Source of the DNA: Welwitschia mirabilis
Taxonomy: Eukaryota; Gnetophyta; Gnetopsida; Welwitschiales
NCBI GenBank assembly: GCA_051453625.1
Contig: JBOZIK010000001.1
Span: 169,710,824-169,767,921 of the forward strand
Direction: 5' to 3'
DNA: 57,098 nucleotides
Part shown: piece after piece, positions 30,772 to 44,029 of the stretch
How positions within the stretch are numbered: position 1 is the stretch's first letter
Layout: each line of letters starts with the position of its first letter
The notes under the pieces: model-generated
Told to the model about the DNA's origin: nothing
Database searches by the model: none
What the model saw: only the letters and a program-made list of their open reading frames with translations
Made by a program: the position numbers and the translations under genes

Positions 30772-32215
30772 TGTATTTACATGCAAAAATTGATATTACA
30801 AACAAGTGTAATTTTATCAACTTAGCATAGAGAAAGACATTTAATTCATCAATTTAATACAAAAATTATGTATTATACCCTTTTTATCATGTTTTCATGA
30901 AACTATGGACTTCCCTTAGTGCTACTAGGTTTATTTCTGTATTTTGAAGAACACTGTAAAACCTTATGGAATTTTGGCATAATACACCAGCTCTGCCATC
31001 CAAGACTACTGGCGTTTCTGGCCTTTTAAGGAAAACTTGATCTAAACTCATGTTCCTACATCCATTAGGGAAATTCATCACTTTACACTTGTGGGTTCAG
31101 TCGGATGATAAATTAGATTCAACCTTTAGCTCCACTGACACATGGTGAAAGTACAAACATCACAGTAACATGTGGTAGCAACATGGATGATCATGTGGAA
31201 GATACATGATATGGTACCCTTGGACAACATCATCAGTAATCAGAAGACATGCCATCACCATATTTGCATAAGAAGAATATTGCTTTGTGGTTATATGTCA
31301 AGAGTTATAAGTTCCTCTTTAAGTAATAAAATTTAACATCCCTTATGTAACCACCCACCTAATGTTCATTTAACATCATCATGACAAAGCTCACCAGGCC
31401 TTTCCTCATCTATAAAGGGCCTTAAGTACCCATTATAAACATCTCCAGGTTGGCTAACATGAGGAAGACCTGGAGTTCTAAGACGTCATGATGTTTTAAT
31501 CATTTTTATTGAGGACAAAATGTCCAAGGCTAGTTGGAGTCTTTCTTCCTCACCTTTCTCCATTTGATGTAAAGTATATCTTATAGATTTAATACTAGAA
31601 TTGGTTTTCTTCCTTTCATTGTTAATGATCATACATGTGGTATTACCAATCTTTAGGTGAAGCTAGTTCTGAAGTAGCTTTCATTCTTTCCTTGTTAATG
31701 CATAGAAATAGGTATTAATAATCTTTATGTGAGCTCACTTAGTTGTCTTCATATCAAGTGAATTATTCGAGGTTACTTTTTTTATTTTATAGTTACTATT
31801 GTTTGATGGATTTATGCACTTTGGTTTATACTTTCCATGCTTATGAAGGATTATGAAGTATTAGAAGGACTAAATGACTCACCACTACTCATGTGGTGGA
31901 TGACATTATGCCTTCATACTTAGACTTAATGACTAGATAGTTTTATTTCATGTTTTAGAATATAGGAATTAGTGAAGTGAAAGTGGAGCAAAGGACAAAT
32001 TGATTAGATCTTTGGAGTACTTCCATTCCTCGTGACATCAACCGAATATTAATTTGAATCTCAAATTTTTAATTTTAGTTTGTTTTGTTTTTCTTTTTTT
32101 TTTGTAAGTTATAATAATCTTGTTTCTTTTATTTAGTTACTGCATATATAGCCCTGTGAAAGAATGATATTAGATTCCATCTGGTTAAATCTGGTTTATG
32201 AACTAAAATAAGCAA
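30772..32215 (+). repeat. 3' LTR (1444 bp)
   Basis: It begins TGTATTTACATGC directly after a purine-rich tract (agacaagaaaaagtc...gttagaggg) and ends aataagCA. It matches the 5' LTR with dispersed substitutions and small indels, so the insertion is old. A ctataaagggcctt TATA-like stretch is kept near 31410. Confidence 0.85.
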
Positions 32216-35200
32216 AAACCCTTATAGAGTTTGCACAGGCATCACTAAAATCTTTGACCAAGTATCTATTTGAGTTCTTATACCTATTCCATTATGCAAT
32301 AAATAAGGACATAGTTAGGTAACATTGTGTATTATTATTAAAGCTATATTAGACACATAAGATGAGATTTGAAGAGGAAAAGTAGTAGATAGTTAGAAGA
32401 TGTAGGAAATCAATGTCATATTAGAAGTCTTACAATACCTAGTGTTGAGAAGGATGATCAAAATCCTCCATATGGGTTACTTGCAATATCTAAAGTGTTA
32501 CAAAAAATTATAACAAGTTGTGCCCAAATTTTATAAGTTGCTAATTTTCTTCACATCCAATGGTAGATATGGTATAACTTGACAATGTGTTTTTGCCAAA
32601 ATTTATCCTTCTAATACCTTTGTTAACTATTTTTTATTTTTTAGTTGACCTCACCCTACTAATTCAATACAATATCATTTGTATATAGCGATAATATGAT
32701 AAGGCAAACTTGTCCCACTTTATAAATATTTATTTCATGTTAATAGAGTTAGCTTTTATCTAAAAAAAAGGATAATAAAAAGTAGACTTTATTAATAATT
32801 TAAACTATTGTTGGATTTTTTTAAATAATAGATATGTAACTATACTTGATGGATAAATGCTATAAAATATCAAGAATAAATTCTAATCTCTATAGTTATT
32901 TTTAAAAACTTATGATGCACTTCATGAAATCTATATCAATTATTTTATACTCCTTTATCCTGATACACTATAATGAGTTAACATATGTGAACATTTTTTA
33001 ATGTAATGGCCCTAGGTAGAATAACAAATGTTGGACATTAAGTCATCACAGATTAAAATTTTACATGACTAAAAAATTGAAACTTTGAACTCTTTTATCT
33101 TTCATGTAAAAGAAAAGAAAATTTCCCTCTTTTACTTTTGATTTAGCATATCTATTCAAGAACGGTAAATTATTGTTATTAAACTAAAGTTAAATTTAAC
33201 CATTATGTGCCTAATTAATAAATAAATATTTAAAATTCCTTATAATTTTTTAAAAAACGTATGAGAATTCTTCCAAAATCTTAACATGAAATAACAAAAT
33301 GTTCCTAAACAGTTATTGCACACTATATTTTACATAATTGTTTACAGAATAATGGTGATCTAGAACTAATAACAACATCATAAATCAATCATAACTAAAA
33401 GTCAAACTAGGGAAAGAGAAATTAATTTAGCTATGTCATCAAAATATTAGTTCGTAATAAAATTGCATTATGTAATGGAGCTAGCAATGAAAAAATATAC
33501 TTTATTAATAATGGATAACATTGTTTAATATTTGTATCACAGATAGATAACCATCCCTAATGGATCGATGTTGTTAAATGTCATGGATCAATTTCATTTG
33601 CTAACTCTTTTTTTAAGGTTTATTAGTAAAGCTTGAGTTTTTATTAAATAAGGTATAATAATTATAATTTTTCATTATGTTTTAGAACTATAATACTACA
33701 CTTAGAGGTATATTTTTACTTATTATATAATAAGGTTCTTATATTTTCAAAGATTTCAAATTACTACATTATGATCTAGTTTGAGGTTATTTATGATCTA
33801 TGTGATCAAGAGATCAAAATCGAGGGCAATAATCTAAAGCATGTAATACTTATTCAACCTAGTATTCTTAGACATATCTCATCATCCCTTTTCCACATCA
33901 TATCTTATCCACTTGATGATGTAATGATTCCTACTCATTATAACATCAAACACATGAGATCATACCACATCAAATCTTATCAAAACATTAATACCTTAGA
34001 AATTCACATTTTAAAAGATATAATTTATTCATTACTATTTATTTTTAAGCCAGATATGATGTTTTCATGTAATATTAGTTAAAAGGATTAAAATTGAGTC
34101 AAATTTTCATTTTAAATTTTTAAAAGATTATTAGTATAACTACATGTAATTTTGCAGTGCCATTGCCTACTGAAAATTAGTGCTATAGTTCCATGTAACT
34201 ATTTAACTTTTAATAATGTAAATCACATGGTGAAAATTGCAAGTTATGAGAATTTCTTCACCTAAAATTAACTGTACTATATCTATAAGGATATTCCCTT
34301 AGTAATAAATCACACATCTAATTAGGTCTAGCCATACTAAAGCCAAGTACATGCTCCTAAATTCATTTCAAAATAGTTTCAAGCATTGGAAGGAGTTCCC
34401 AATTATATTCTATCTTTTACTACCTCACTTTCAAATTGATCTTATCTCTATATAGATTTTAAAGCCTTCTCTATTCTTCATTTTCATCCATTAATGCCAT
34501 ATACATCCATTTTTAGCCTTACATCCTTCCACAAGCCATTTTCCATTTCCTTTTCTTTCATTCTATTTATTTAGAGGACATTGCCGGGGTGGTGGAGTGG
34601 ATGTGAAGGGGTGGTGTAGGAGGAGAAGAATTTAACATTCTCTTTTCTCTTACCTTAATTAAGCACTATTTTTTTTCTTATTTTAATTTTTAATATCTTT
34701 TTACCTAATAGACACCATGGAATCTAGGACCAAATTTTACTTACTTCTTAATTAGAATTTCTATATTCTAAGAAAGATGATTTGTATTAATGTTATATAT
34801 GTACCTATAATTAATTTCTAGGTTATTTTGGTTTACAAGTAATAGCAATGTAATAAGTTTGTATCCTCTATTTCCTCCTAGTTTTTCATTACATAAAAGA
34901 TATCTTATGTATAGTTGAGGAGATATAAATTTGTTGTCAACATACATAGATGAATTTTAAGGATAATACCTAACCAATATAATAGTTGATTGCAACTCTA
35001 ATTAATGGCGTTTCAACTCAATATCTAGCCACCCTCTAGATGTGAGTTGGTTCCACTTCAGGTTCTAAACTATACAAACATGGTTGGCCTCAACCCCATA
35101 GGCTTTTACTTCACCTCGATATACCTCCAATATAGGTGATAGGCAGTACGTGAGGTGGATGCATGCTTACAAATGACCCCTGCTCCTTTGAAGCATCTCC

Positions 35201-36506
35201 AGATGATATAACATGATGCATCGATGCCAAGGGCTTAAGATATTAAGTCACAGTAAGTTCATACATAAGTAGGATAGAAGAGTGGTGATCAAATCCACTT
35301 CCAAAAGGATATTAAAAAAAACAAAAATACAATGCATCCCACCTTAGTGGTGAAATCCAAGTATTGGGATAAACATTGTTAAAATTATCTTGATATAGTC
35401 CTGTTCGATGAATACACCACACAAATACATGCAAACAATTCTAACTAATGTGGATATTTAGTGAATTATTTACCTAGTTATAATAATTCTAATCATCATT
35501 AGGTTTATTTTATAGAAACAACCGTAAAAAGAAGCAAGCATGTAAGGACATTTCTATTTTCAACATTATAATAATAAATCTAAATAATATTCTTTTATTT
35601 CCTATCTAAATAAATAAAATATTTTTTCTTTTTCTTTTAATAATAATAAAATATTCAAAATGTATTAAATAACATCTTAATAATGTACTTGAAGAAACTA
35701 AAACATACTTGGAGATACGCAAATTCTAAGAACATTCTTCCATGTTTATATGACAATCTCCATGGATTAGTGTAAAGAAGGTAAATAGAAAAAAGTATAG
35801 ATCAAGCATGCACATTTAAAGTAAGGTTAAAAAAGGGGTAAAAGAGGTATTTATATAAATAAATACCACTTATAGCTAATTTAACTTAAATTTACTGATT
35901 AAAAAAATATTTTATATACTAGAATCCCTATAAAATTTTATGTAATAAGTTTTAAATATTAATTCTTACATTTTTGGGCTCTAAGGATACTTCATAGTTA
36001 AAAATTAGTAATTAATTAATTATGAAGCAAAAAATAGATTATAGTAGTTTTTCAGAAAGTAGACACATAATAGGTTTCTTAAAATCTAACTTAAACTATT
36101 TTGTAATTCTAAAATTATTATTTCTAATGTTACCATTTAAGGCTAAAAACTATCAAATTTTCAAAAATTATAGTCCTACCACACTATACTAAGATAATCA
36201 CGACTTTCAAAATACTTTAAATTTTTAAGTGATTTAAGATGTTTTGGAAATCTTATTCAATTTCTGACAACTTAAGATGCTCAAGTTTGTAGATATGTTA
36301 AAAAATAGGTATAGAAATGTAAATTACTTGCTTACTATTTTCTACATTTATTTTTAATGTATTTTAATATATAGTTTTTTAAAAAATAATTACCCATTAG
36401 AAAAATTATGTTTTTTATATTTTCACATTCACAACACAATCTTAGACTTACAAAAACAATTTTACTAATTTACACCTATTAATTAATAATATATAATATT
36501 TTTTTC
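32216..36506. other. Long AT-rich stretch, no gene recognised
   Basis: About 4.3 kb without a reading frame of 60 codons. A G-rich patch at 34574-34625 (tggagtggatgtgaagggg) and a less AT-rich part at 34990-35240 stand out, but neither matches a family I know. No LTR pair or RNA gene is seen. Probably old transposon debris. Confidence 0.55.
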
Positions 36507-36606
36507 NNNNNNNNNNNNNNNNNNNNNNNNNNNNNNNNNNNNNNNNNNNNNNNNNNNNNNNNNNNNNNNNNNNNNNNNNNNNNNNNNNNNNNNNNNNNNN
36601 NNNNNN
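36507..36606. other. Assembly gap (100 N) with duplicated flanks
   Basis: The 77 bases before the gap (36430-36506) are repeated exactly right after it (36607-36683). This is the signature of two overlapping contig ends joined without merging; the true genome probably has a single copy and no gap. Confidence 0.95.
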
Positions 36607-36683
36607 CACAACACAATCTTAGACTTACAAAAACAATTTTACTAATTTACACCTATTAATTAATAATATATAATATTTTTTTC

Positions 36684-37683
36684 CCATGCTTCTATTTTGG
36701 AAATTTAATTTTTGCCACAACTAAAATATGATAAAGTTTTTACAACTAGTTAGGGAATAACTTAGATCATTAAAATAATGGATATACTAACTAATTACTT
36801 ATAGAAAGAAAAATCAATTATAAAAAAAAATCATTATAGAAAGAAAAATCAAATCAATTCAAAAAGAACTATTTACTATGGGCCTTGAGATTTTTCATGG
36901 AAGAGCACTAGCCTAAAGAGATTTCTGAGGATCAAACTTTTCCCCTCACAAGATGGTCTTAATGCATAATATATAAAAAATATGATACTAAAATGACTAT
37001 GGGTACCCAAATTTATTTTTCCTTTTTTATTTTTTTATAGTAAACCCCTTGATCACTTGGCCATAATCATCTATTAGTAATCCTCCATCACTAAGTACAA
37101 GAGATCCCTTATATCTTACTATAACATCTTAGTGGGAGCCAATAGGAGGGAATAATTTTTGATAACATAATTGCATAAAAGGCATAGATAATTTCCTAAT
37201 GAAATATTATAACATTCCAATAGAAAAATAAATCTTATGGACAATATGAGTAAATAGCTTACTTAAGAAGATTAATAAGACTTGATAGTTGAAGATTGAT
37301 GAAGATCCAAACTTAAGAATTCTTTTGCTTAAAGCTTCAAAGCAAGAGAATGTGAGAGAGAGATAGAGGAAAAAGAAAATGCACTTGTATGGAATAAAAG
37401 GAAAAGTATCTCCTTTTACAAGAGAGGAAAAAATCTCTTTATATAAATAAAGAAAGGCACACATATCAAAATCACAAGATCACATGATTTAGTATTAATA
37501 AGTGGAATGAGTAATAAGTAACATTAGAGTATAAAAACAGATTGTATTTATGACTCACACACATAACTAGGGTGAGTAATATTCTTACTTTAATTATCAA
37601 GGTTAATTAAATGCATCATTTCTTATGCTAGATCTTTTTCAAAATTGTCATGTGGCACAATGAGACAAACTCTTCAATTCTAA
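36684..37683. other. AT-rich sequence, no gene recognised
   Basis: A minus-strand frame at 37207-37464 (85 codons) is hydrophobic and looks like chance. A tgtgagagagagatagagga purine run at 37350-37369 and tatataaataaag at 37440-37452 resemble LTR promoter sequence, but no partner repeat is seen. Confidence 0.45.
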
Positions 37684-37761
37684 TGAATAAAGCAATGAGT
37701 ATGCTATGAACCAAGTGCCCTTACACATCTCAAGAACATAAAAGTCATGGTAGAGTAAATC

Positions 37762-38318
37762 NNNNNNNNNNNNNNNNNNNNNNNNNNNNNNNNNNNNNNN
37801 NNNNNNNNNNNNNNNNNNNNNNNNNNNNNNNNNNNNNNNNNNNNNNNNNNNNNNNNNNNNNNNNNNNNNNNNNNNNNNNNNNNNNNNNNNNNNNNNNNNN
37901 NNNNNNNNNNNNNNNNNNNNNNNNNNNNNNNNNNNNNNNNNNNNNNNNNNNNNNNNNNNNNNNNNNNNNNNNNNNNNNNNNNNNNNNNNNNNNNNNNNNN
38001 NNNNNNNNNNNNNNNNNNNNNNNNNNNNNNNNNNNNNNNNNNNNNNNNNNNNNNNNNNNNNNNNNNNNNNNNNNNNNNNNNNNNNNNNNNNNNNNNNNNN
38101 NNNNNNNNNNNNNNNNNNNNNNNNNNNNNNNNNNNNNNNNNNNNNNNNNNNNNNNNNNNNNNNNNNNNNNNNNNNNNNNNNNNNNNNNNNNNNNNNNNNN
38201 NNNNNNNNNNNNNNNNNNNNNNNNNNNNNNNNNNNNNNNNNNNNNNNNNNNNNNNNNNNNNNNNNNNNNNNNNNNNNNNNNNNNNNNNNNNNNNNNNNNN
38301 NNNNNNNNNNNNNNNNNN
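37762..38318. other. Assembly gap (557 N) with duplicated flanks
   Basis: The sequence 37684-37761 before the gap is repeated exactly at 38319-38396 after it. Either a tandem repeat lies in the gap or two contig ends overlap. Frames that run through it are artefacts. Confidence 0.95.
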
Positions 38319-38396
38319 GAATAAAGCAATGAGTATGCTATGAACCAAGTGCCCTTACACATCTCAAGAACATAAAAGTCATGGTAGAGTAAATCT

Positions 38397-40803
38397 AGTT
38401 ATTTATTAGTCTTAGTTTTAGGTAAGAGTGCATGTACTTGTTTAGATGCTCATTTATTTCAAAATGCATAAAATCTATCAATCTCATACCATAAAGAAAA
38501 AATTATTTATTGATAATATAGTACACTATCACATTTACTAAGAATTTAATGAGTAAATAAGATGCAAAATATATTATTATGTTCTTTCGAAACTTTCAAT
38601 TTATTAGTTTCATCATGTGATTTTAATTCCTCACATAATGGGATTATCTAATTTTAAATGTTTGGATAGATTTTCTCATAAAAACCTAAGATAATTTTTG
38701 TCATTTTTATGGTAAATAATAAAAATTACAAACTAAGGTTAATTTAAACATGACATCTTTCATTTTAATAGGAAATTTAAATAAGGATAATTAATCATTT
38801 GACTAAAAGCTTGATATACTTAGTATTCAAGTAGAAAAGGTTTACAAAATAGGGGTTATGACAAAGAAGGCATTGAATCTAATAAGCACTTGGATTGAAG
38901 AATAAAAAAAAGGGTTGTTATTTCATTTGAAATAATTAAGTGTTCTTTTCCTTTATGTTTTTATGCCTATGTTCACTTAATTTGTGCATTTCATCATGTA
39001 TTTCTTTTAATTTAATTAGACTTCTTAAAGCATGTTGCATATTTAGTACTAATGGAATTATAGAAAATTTAGTGCCTATCAGATCATTATTTGATTTCTC
39101 ATTGTCATTAACTCTATGTCAAAGAAATCATGTGTTCTATTCTTGTTCTCTCTTCTTTCGTCTATTCTTCTCATTTCTTCTAATACATTTTCTTAATTTT
39201 CATCTTTCTTCTTAAGTAATGAATGATGATTTTATCTTTTCTCCTTTCTAATAGAATAAATGTGGCATGTAGATATGTTAATTTCTTAGTTCTGTCATTG
39301 AAATTATTTATTTTTTACATTAGTATGTCTCTTTTGTTTCTCCTTTGCTCACTTAACATAAACTAGTTAAATTTAGTGTTTTTTTTTGAACATATCTATT
39401 TTTTTGTAACACTAATTTCTCTGACATCTTGTTAGTAGATTCCTTACATGATTTTAAAAATTTCATGTCTTATGGGTTCAAATCTAAATTTATCCTCAAA
39501 ATTTCATTTTTAGCCATTTATAATTGAGTTGTAGTTTTACTTGGAAAAGTTTTTAAACTATAAAATCTTAATTTTCTCATTTTTGCACATTGCATTTTTT
39601 TTTATCAATAATGACGTCTTTTCCAAAAGTTAATATTTGATCTTATAGTATGTTTATATAATATTAAATTCATTTTTTCTGAAGTCTTATGGTTTTCACG
39701 ACATTCTTAATAAAAGTGGGGTTGAATATAATTTTTATAGATTTTTCTATAGAGTCTCTTTCTTATCTGTTTTAATTGATTTTACTAGATCTTGTATATT
39801 TGGATCTAAAATTTTTTTGAATTATATATTTTGAGTATTTCAAGCATCTTAAAAAGCTTTAATTTCTCTTCCTTGAGTTTCTTCTCCCCTGTTGTCTCTC
39901 TTCCTATTTTTCACCTTTCTTTCTTCCTATTAAAATAATACAAAATTGACTAAGTTCACTATGATTGCATAAACATTTATATCTTGGTTTTTATTAATGA
40001 ATTATTAACTCATAACTTGATTTTGATGTTACATCACTTTTATAACTCATCACATGCTTAATCAAGAGTTATTATTCAAGTCAAGTGTATCAATATTTAG
40101 TAAAACTATTGTTAACATTAATAGGTTTGCTATATTAGTTTGAAAAATCATGTTTTCAAACTGATATCTTTTATTTCTAAGTTATTGAAAAATTATTATG
40201 GAATAAAATAAGATGTTTGAATGAATCACATGAACCCTTTTATATGATTTTGAGCATTGAACTTTTCTAGAAAAATCATTTTTGCATAAAGAATGACTTA
40301 GGTAGTTTTAATTGCATTAACTATTTTAATCATTTGTTTGAGTTGTAAATGATTAGTAATAGTAAATTTTTAATAGAAAATGATTGCTTTTTCATTTCTT
40401 GTATTTTTTTTCTTTCTCATTTCTTTCATTTCTTTTGCTTCACTCCTTATGAAATTTTTCTTTTTTTTATACATGTATTTTTTGATGTTAATTATATGTT
40501 ATGTGTTGTAATTTCATGAAAGTCACTTCAAGATAGTTGTTTTATAATGTAAAGTAAAAGTTTAATAAAGTAATGAATAATATTTTTATAAAATGATCTA
40601 TGCCAAGTGTCCATTGATTAGATACTTATGTGCTTCCACTATATATGCAATTTAACTCAAGATATTTATTTATGCTTTATTGTGAATTATTTATGCTTGA
40701 TTTCCTTTCCCAGAGTTAAATTATTATGTTAAGCAAAAAACTATTTCTTTAAAGGCTTAAAGCATGATCTTCTCATTTAAAAATTGAGTTTTTTATCATT
40801 ACA
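38397..40803. other. AT-rich region, possibly including a 5' LTR ending at 40803
   Basis: No gene is recognised. The right end (tcattaca, ending CA at 40803) is followed by a primer-site-like sequence and then by gypsy gag, so the last part may be a 5' LTR. I could not find a matching 3' LTR after the integrase. An open frame at 38940-39215 is hydrophobic, Phe/Leu/Ser-rich, and likely chance. Confidence 0.35.
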
Positions 40804-40804
40804 A

Positions 40805-40822
40805 TTGGTTCCATTAATGGGA
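40805..40822 (+). promoter_or_regulatory. Possible decayed primer-binding site of the gypsy element
   Basis: It reads TTGGTTCCATTAATGGGA, which aligns to the tRNA-Asp-type TTGGCGCCGTTGCCGGGGA with several substitutions and one base missing. Its place just 5' of gag supports the reading; the match alone is weak. Confidence 0.35.
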
Positions 40823-41289
40823 TTACTTCTCATTATGTTTATATGTAATATTGTACTTATATTTTCAAATAGACATACACTTTTGAAATTTTCTTTGCTT
40901 CCATGTGCATTCTGTATTACAAATGCATCGACAGGTCTGTAAGTACTAAATTACTCCAATAACCCTTCTAGGCATACACATTGTAACTTTTACTACCTTT
41001 TGTGCATCTCTCTTTATGTTATTTTTCATACTATGTACACATGAGTAAGTTTTAATTTCTTGGTACAAAACATTTAAAAAGATTATGAAGTTCTAAACCT
41101 ACATAGCTAACTCTAACTTTTTCACTATTAATAATACACCTCTATATTTTAATCACTTTACTGAAGCCCTAGATTCTTTTGCTTTTCAAATGGCTACCTA
41201 AGATAGTAATGTGTAAAATCTTGATTTGCAACCTACTCTTAGACAACTTTTCAAGATTAAAACTAATCCCTTTTTTCTTTCACCTTAGA

Positions 41290-41891
41290 TATTATAGTTG
41301 CTATCATAAATCTTAAGGAGTTCCCTATATTTCATCTTTTAGATTGTAAGAATCCTTATGAGTTTCTCAAAGAATTTAAATTAGTATATAAGATCATGCC
41401 TCAAGAGCATTTAGATCTAGCTAAATTAGTAATTCTTTCTCTTATTTTAAAGGATAGAACTAAACATTAGGTTAGGCTTATTTGTAATAATAAAGGACCT
41501 TTTAAATCTTTAAAGTTTAATAAATTTTTCATTAAGAAATTTCTAACTACAACTCATATTAATTAGATGATAACACTCACCAATACCTTCAGGTAATCTT
41601 ATAATGAATCTTATTCTAAAGATTTTATGTGCTTTAGAGATATTCTTATTAAAAATCCCAATAATGTTTTGAATTTTGGAGATTAGTTTACTTTTTCCTA
41701 AAAGGTCTAAATAAAGAAACTAGCAAGATGGTAGAAACTTTAATTAATGGGGAATTATTAGATGCAATACTTGATGAAGCTTCCAAAGAATTGGAAGAAA
41801 TGATAAAAGTCACAAATAAGTGGGAATATATTGAAAATTACCTTGTTAAAAGTAATATTATTTTAAATGATCTTATAAATAAGAATAATTA
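41290..41891 (+). pseudogene. Gypsy gag, broken
   Basis: FPIFHLLDCKNPYEFLKEFK (the F-H-G-L-x-x-E-D-P-Y-x-F-L-x-E-F pattern), then L-V-I-L-S-L-I-L-K-D-R-T-K-H, FFIKKFLTTTHIN and Y-N-E-S-Y-S-K-D-F follow the retrotransposon gag order. From about 41680 a frame is open to 41891 with SKMVETLINGELLDAILDEA and KWEYIENYL, the conserved C-terminal gag piece of Athila-type elements. Gag forms the particle that packages element RNA. Confidence 0.7.
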
Positions 41892-42190
41892 AATGATGAA
41901 TTAGCAAAAAAAGGGAAGGTTTACCTATACATTTACAAAATCTTAAATTATAACAAGAGAAGTTTTAGCAAAATCCAACTCAGTCTTCTTTAAATTCATC
42001 ATTTTCTGAGTTGTGTTAAGTAAAGGGCCATTCCATTAAGTCATATTAACATTTTAAGATAATTAAGAAAACCCTATATTATGTTAAGTTTCTCAAAGTT
42101 ATTTGGACCCATGAAATAAAAATTTAGCTATCTAATAAAAAGTTAATCACAGTTCCTTTACTACTTACATTTTATAATATCAAAATTCCT

Positions 42191-42388
42191 ATGAATTGTG
42201 ATGATCCTAGATTCTCAACCATTACCATTACTATCGATGACCTTATTATTAAAAAATCCTTAGTATATTTAGGAGTTACAGTCAATCTTATACCCGAACC
42301 CATTTTTCAAGCGTTATATTTTAACAATGTAGATCCCACGAATGTGATTCATTCTATAACTAATAAAACCTTTCTTAATCCCTTATGA
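42191..42388 (+). pseudogene. Gypsy aspartic protease relic
   Basis: KKSLVYLGVTVNLIPEPIFQ corresponds to the L-x-D-L-G-A-S-V-N-L-x-P active-site region of plant gypsy proteases. The catalytic Asp position is Tyr here, so it cannot work. The frame is open for 65 codons. Confidence 0.7.
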
Positions 42389-42619
42389 ACCTTGAAAGAC
42401 ATGTTAATTCAAATAGATAAGGATGTTTACCTTCTTAACTTTATTATTTTTAAAATTCTTTTTGATTATACTAGTTACCCCATCATTCTTGATTGACCTT
42501 GGCTTTCAACTATTGATGTAGAAATTAACTATACGTTAGATGCATCAAAAATCATTTTGGCAATCTTTCCACTATATTGAGTGCATTTTTTAATAGAAAT
42601 AAAAAAGTTATTAAATTAA

Positions 42620-42964
42620 ATGAACATCTTTCCCAGAGTTCAACATATAAGTGATAATTTATTTTTGATTATGAATGATATGCTTTATTCGAATTTACAT
42701 TATAAATTATTTATTACATCATATTTAAATACAGATGAAATTGGTAATCCTATTGAATGTGTTTACTTTGAAATTTTTAATTATGCTTTTAAGGAAATGA
42801 AAAGGAATATCTCTTTTAATGACATTTGTATTGCTAATAATAATGATGATTTGAGACCTCTACATGGTCATTTAAAGTATATCTTCTTAGGTAGTAATCA
42901 ATCCAAATCTATTATTATTATTGCACATGTTAAATTCTCAAGCCTTTCATTAGTCTTATCATGA
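42620..42964 (+). pseudogene. Gypsy linker between protease and RT
   Basis: An open frame of 114 codons ends with LRPLHGHLKYIFLGSNQSKS followed by I-I-I-I-A, matching the L-K-P-L-P-x-H-L-K-Y-x-F-L-G segment just before the RT domain of Athila/Tat elements. The first part is variable linker. Confidence 0.65.
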
Positions 42965-43019
42965 TTTAGTTAGTGTTCATCCTTTTATTTATTCATATCA
43001 TATCTATTTAGAAACCAAC

Positions 43020-43790
43020 ACAAAACTTGTTCATTAACCTTAGTGTAGGCTAAATCCAAAGGTCAAGAATATTGTCAAAGAAAAAATCATGAAACATTTA
43101 AAAGCTAACATAATTTGTCCCATTGCAAATAGTGAATAAATGAGTCTTTACAAGTTGTTTCAAATAAGAATGGTAAATGAAGAATTATGTATATTTTCAT
43201 ACTCTTAATTTTTATTTGAAAAGAGACCATTTTCCTATTCTTTTCATTAAGAAAATTCTTGATACAATTTCTAGCCATCATTATTGTTGTTTTCTAGATT
43301 GATATAATAGTTTTAATCAAATTTTTATTGCTTTACAAGATCAAGATAAAATCACTTTTACTTATCCTACAAGATAAAGATAAAATCACTTTTACTTCTT
43401 CTTTTAGAAACTTTTGCTACTATTTTATGACTTTTGGTCTATGTAGTATTCTTGCAACTTTTTTAATGTTCATAACTAGTTTTTTCCCCCTAAATTCATA
43501 AATGAGATTTTAGAAATATTTATGAATGATTCTACACATTATGGTGATCTTTTTGATTAAACAATATCTCATTTAAAATTAACCTTGAGTTATTATATTA
43601 ATCATAATATTAAATTAAGTTGGGAGGAAAGTTATTTTATGGTAATTAGAGGTATTATAATTATTAATATAGTTTTTACAAAAGGAATAGAAGTAAATTC
43701 GAGTAAAATTAATTTCATTCATTTTCTTTCTTCTCCTACTTTTGTTAAAAATATAAGATCTTTTTTAATATATGCTAGTTTCTAAACCAT
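43020..43790 (+). pseudogene. Gypsy reverse transcriptase, broken
   Basis: The entry helix reads KHLKANIICPIANSE, followed by a CFLD*YNSFNQIFIALQDQD relic (normally L-D-x-Y-S-G-F-x-Q-I), TFTYP, and YYFMTFGLCSILATF (the M-P-F-G-L-C-N-A-P-A-T-F block). A small direct repeat near 43344-43400 duplicates aagataaaatcacttttactt and disrupts the frame. At 43585-43785 an open 66-codon frame (LSWEESYFMV) covers the later part, where the conserved N-x-x-K-C-x-F block lies. Confidence 0.7.
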
Positions 43791-44029
43791 TTCATTTTAT
43801 CTTTTAGTTCTCTTAACAGACCTTTGATTGGATTGCTTGTTAAAGATGTATCTTTTTCCTAGACATGTAATTATGAATTTGATTTTTGAAAGATTAGAGA
43901 ACTTTTATCATATTTACCTATTCTTAGAGATTCTAATTGGTATTTAGGTAATGAATGATGTAGGTGATTTCACAGTGTGTGCAACCTTAGGCTAAACTTT
44001 TAATTTTTTATGATAATAAGTCTTTGTAT

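Larger units (their letters stand above)
25515..32215 (+). mobile_element. Complete non-autonomous LTR retrotransposon (6.7 kb) with tRNA-Asp-type primer site
   Basis: Two direct repeats (25515-26944 and 30772-32215) frame a 3.8 kb internal region. The order 5' LTR, primer site at 26951, internal region, purine-rich tract before 30772, 3' LTR gives plus orientation. The internal region shows no protease, RT, RNase H or integrase motifs, only a gag-like patch, so the element needed enzymes in trans. The tRNA-Asp primer type is usual for Athila/Tat gypsy elements, so it may derive from that lineage. Flanks aaaga and aaaac are at best a decayed target duplication. Confidence 0.8.

Noticed and set aside
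34574-34625. A ttgccgggg stretch that resembles the end of a tRNA-Asp primer site.
   Set aside because: The preceding bases do not match TGGCGCCG, and no LTR end or gag sequence is next to it.
37704-38362. Minus-strand frames of about 205-214 codons.
   Set aside because: They run through the 557 N gap; only about 25 real codons are left.
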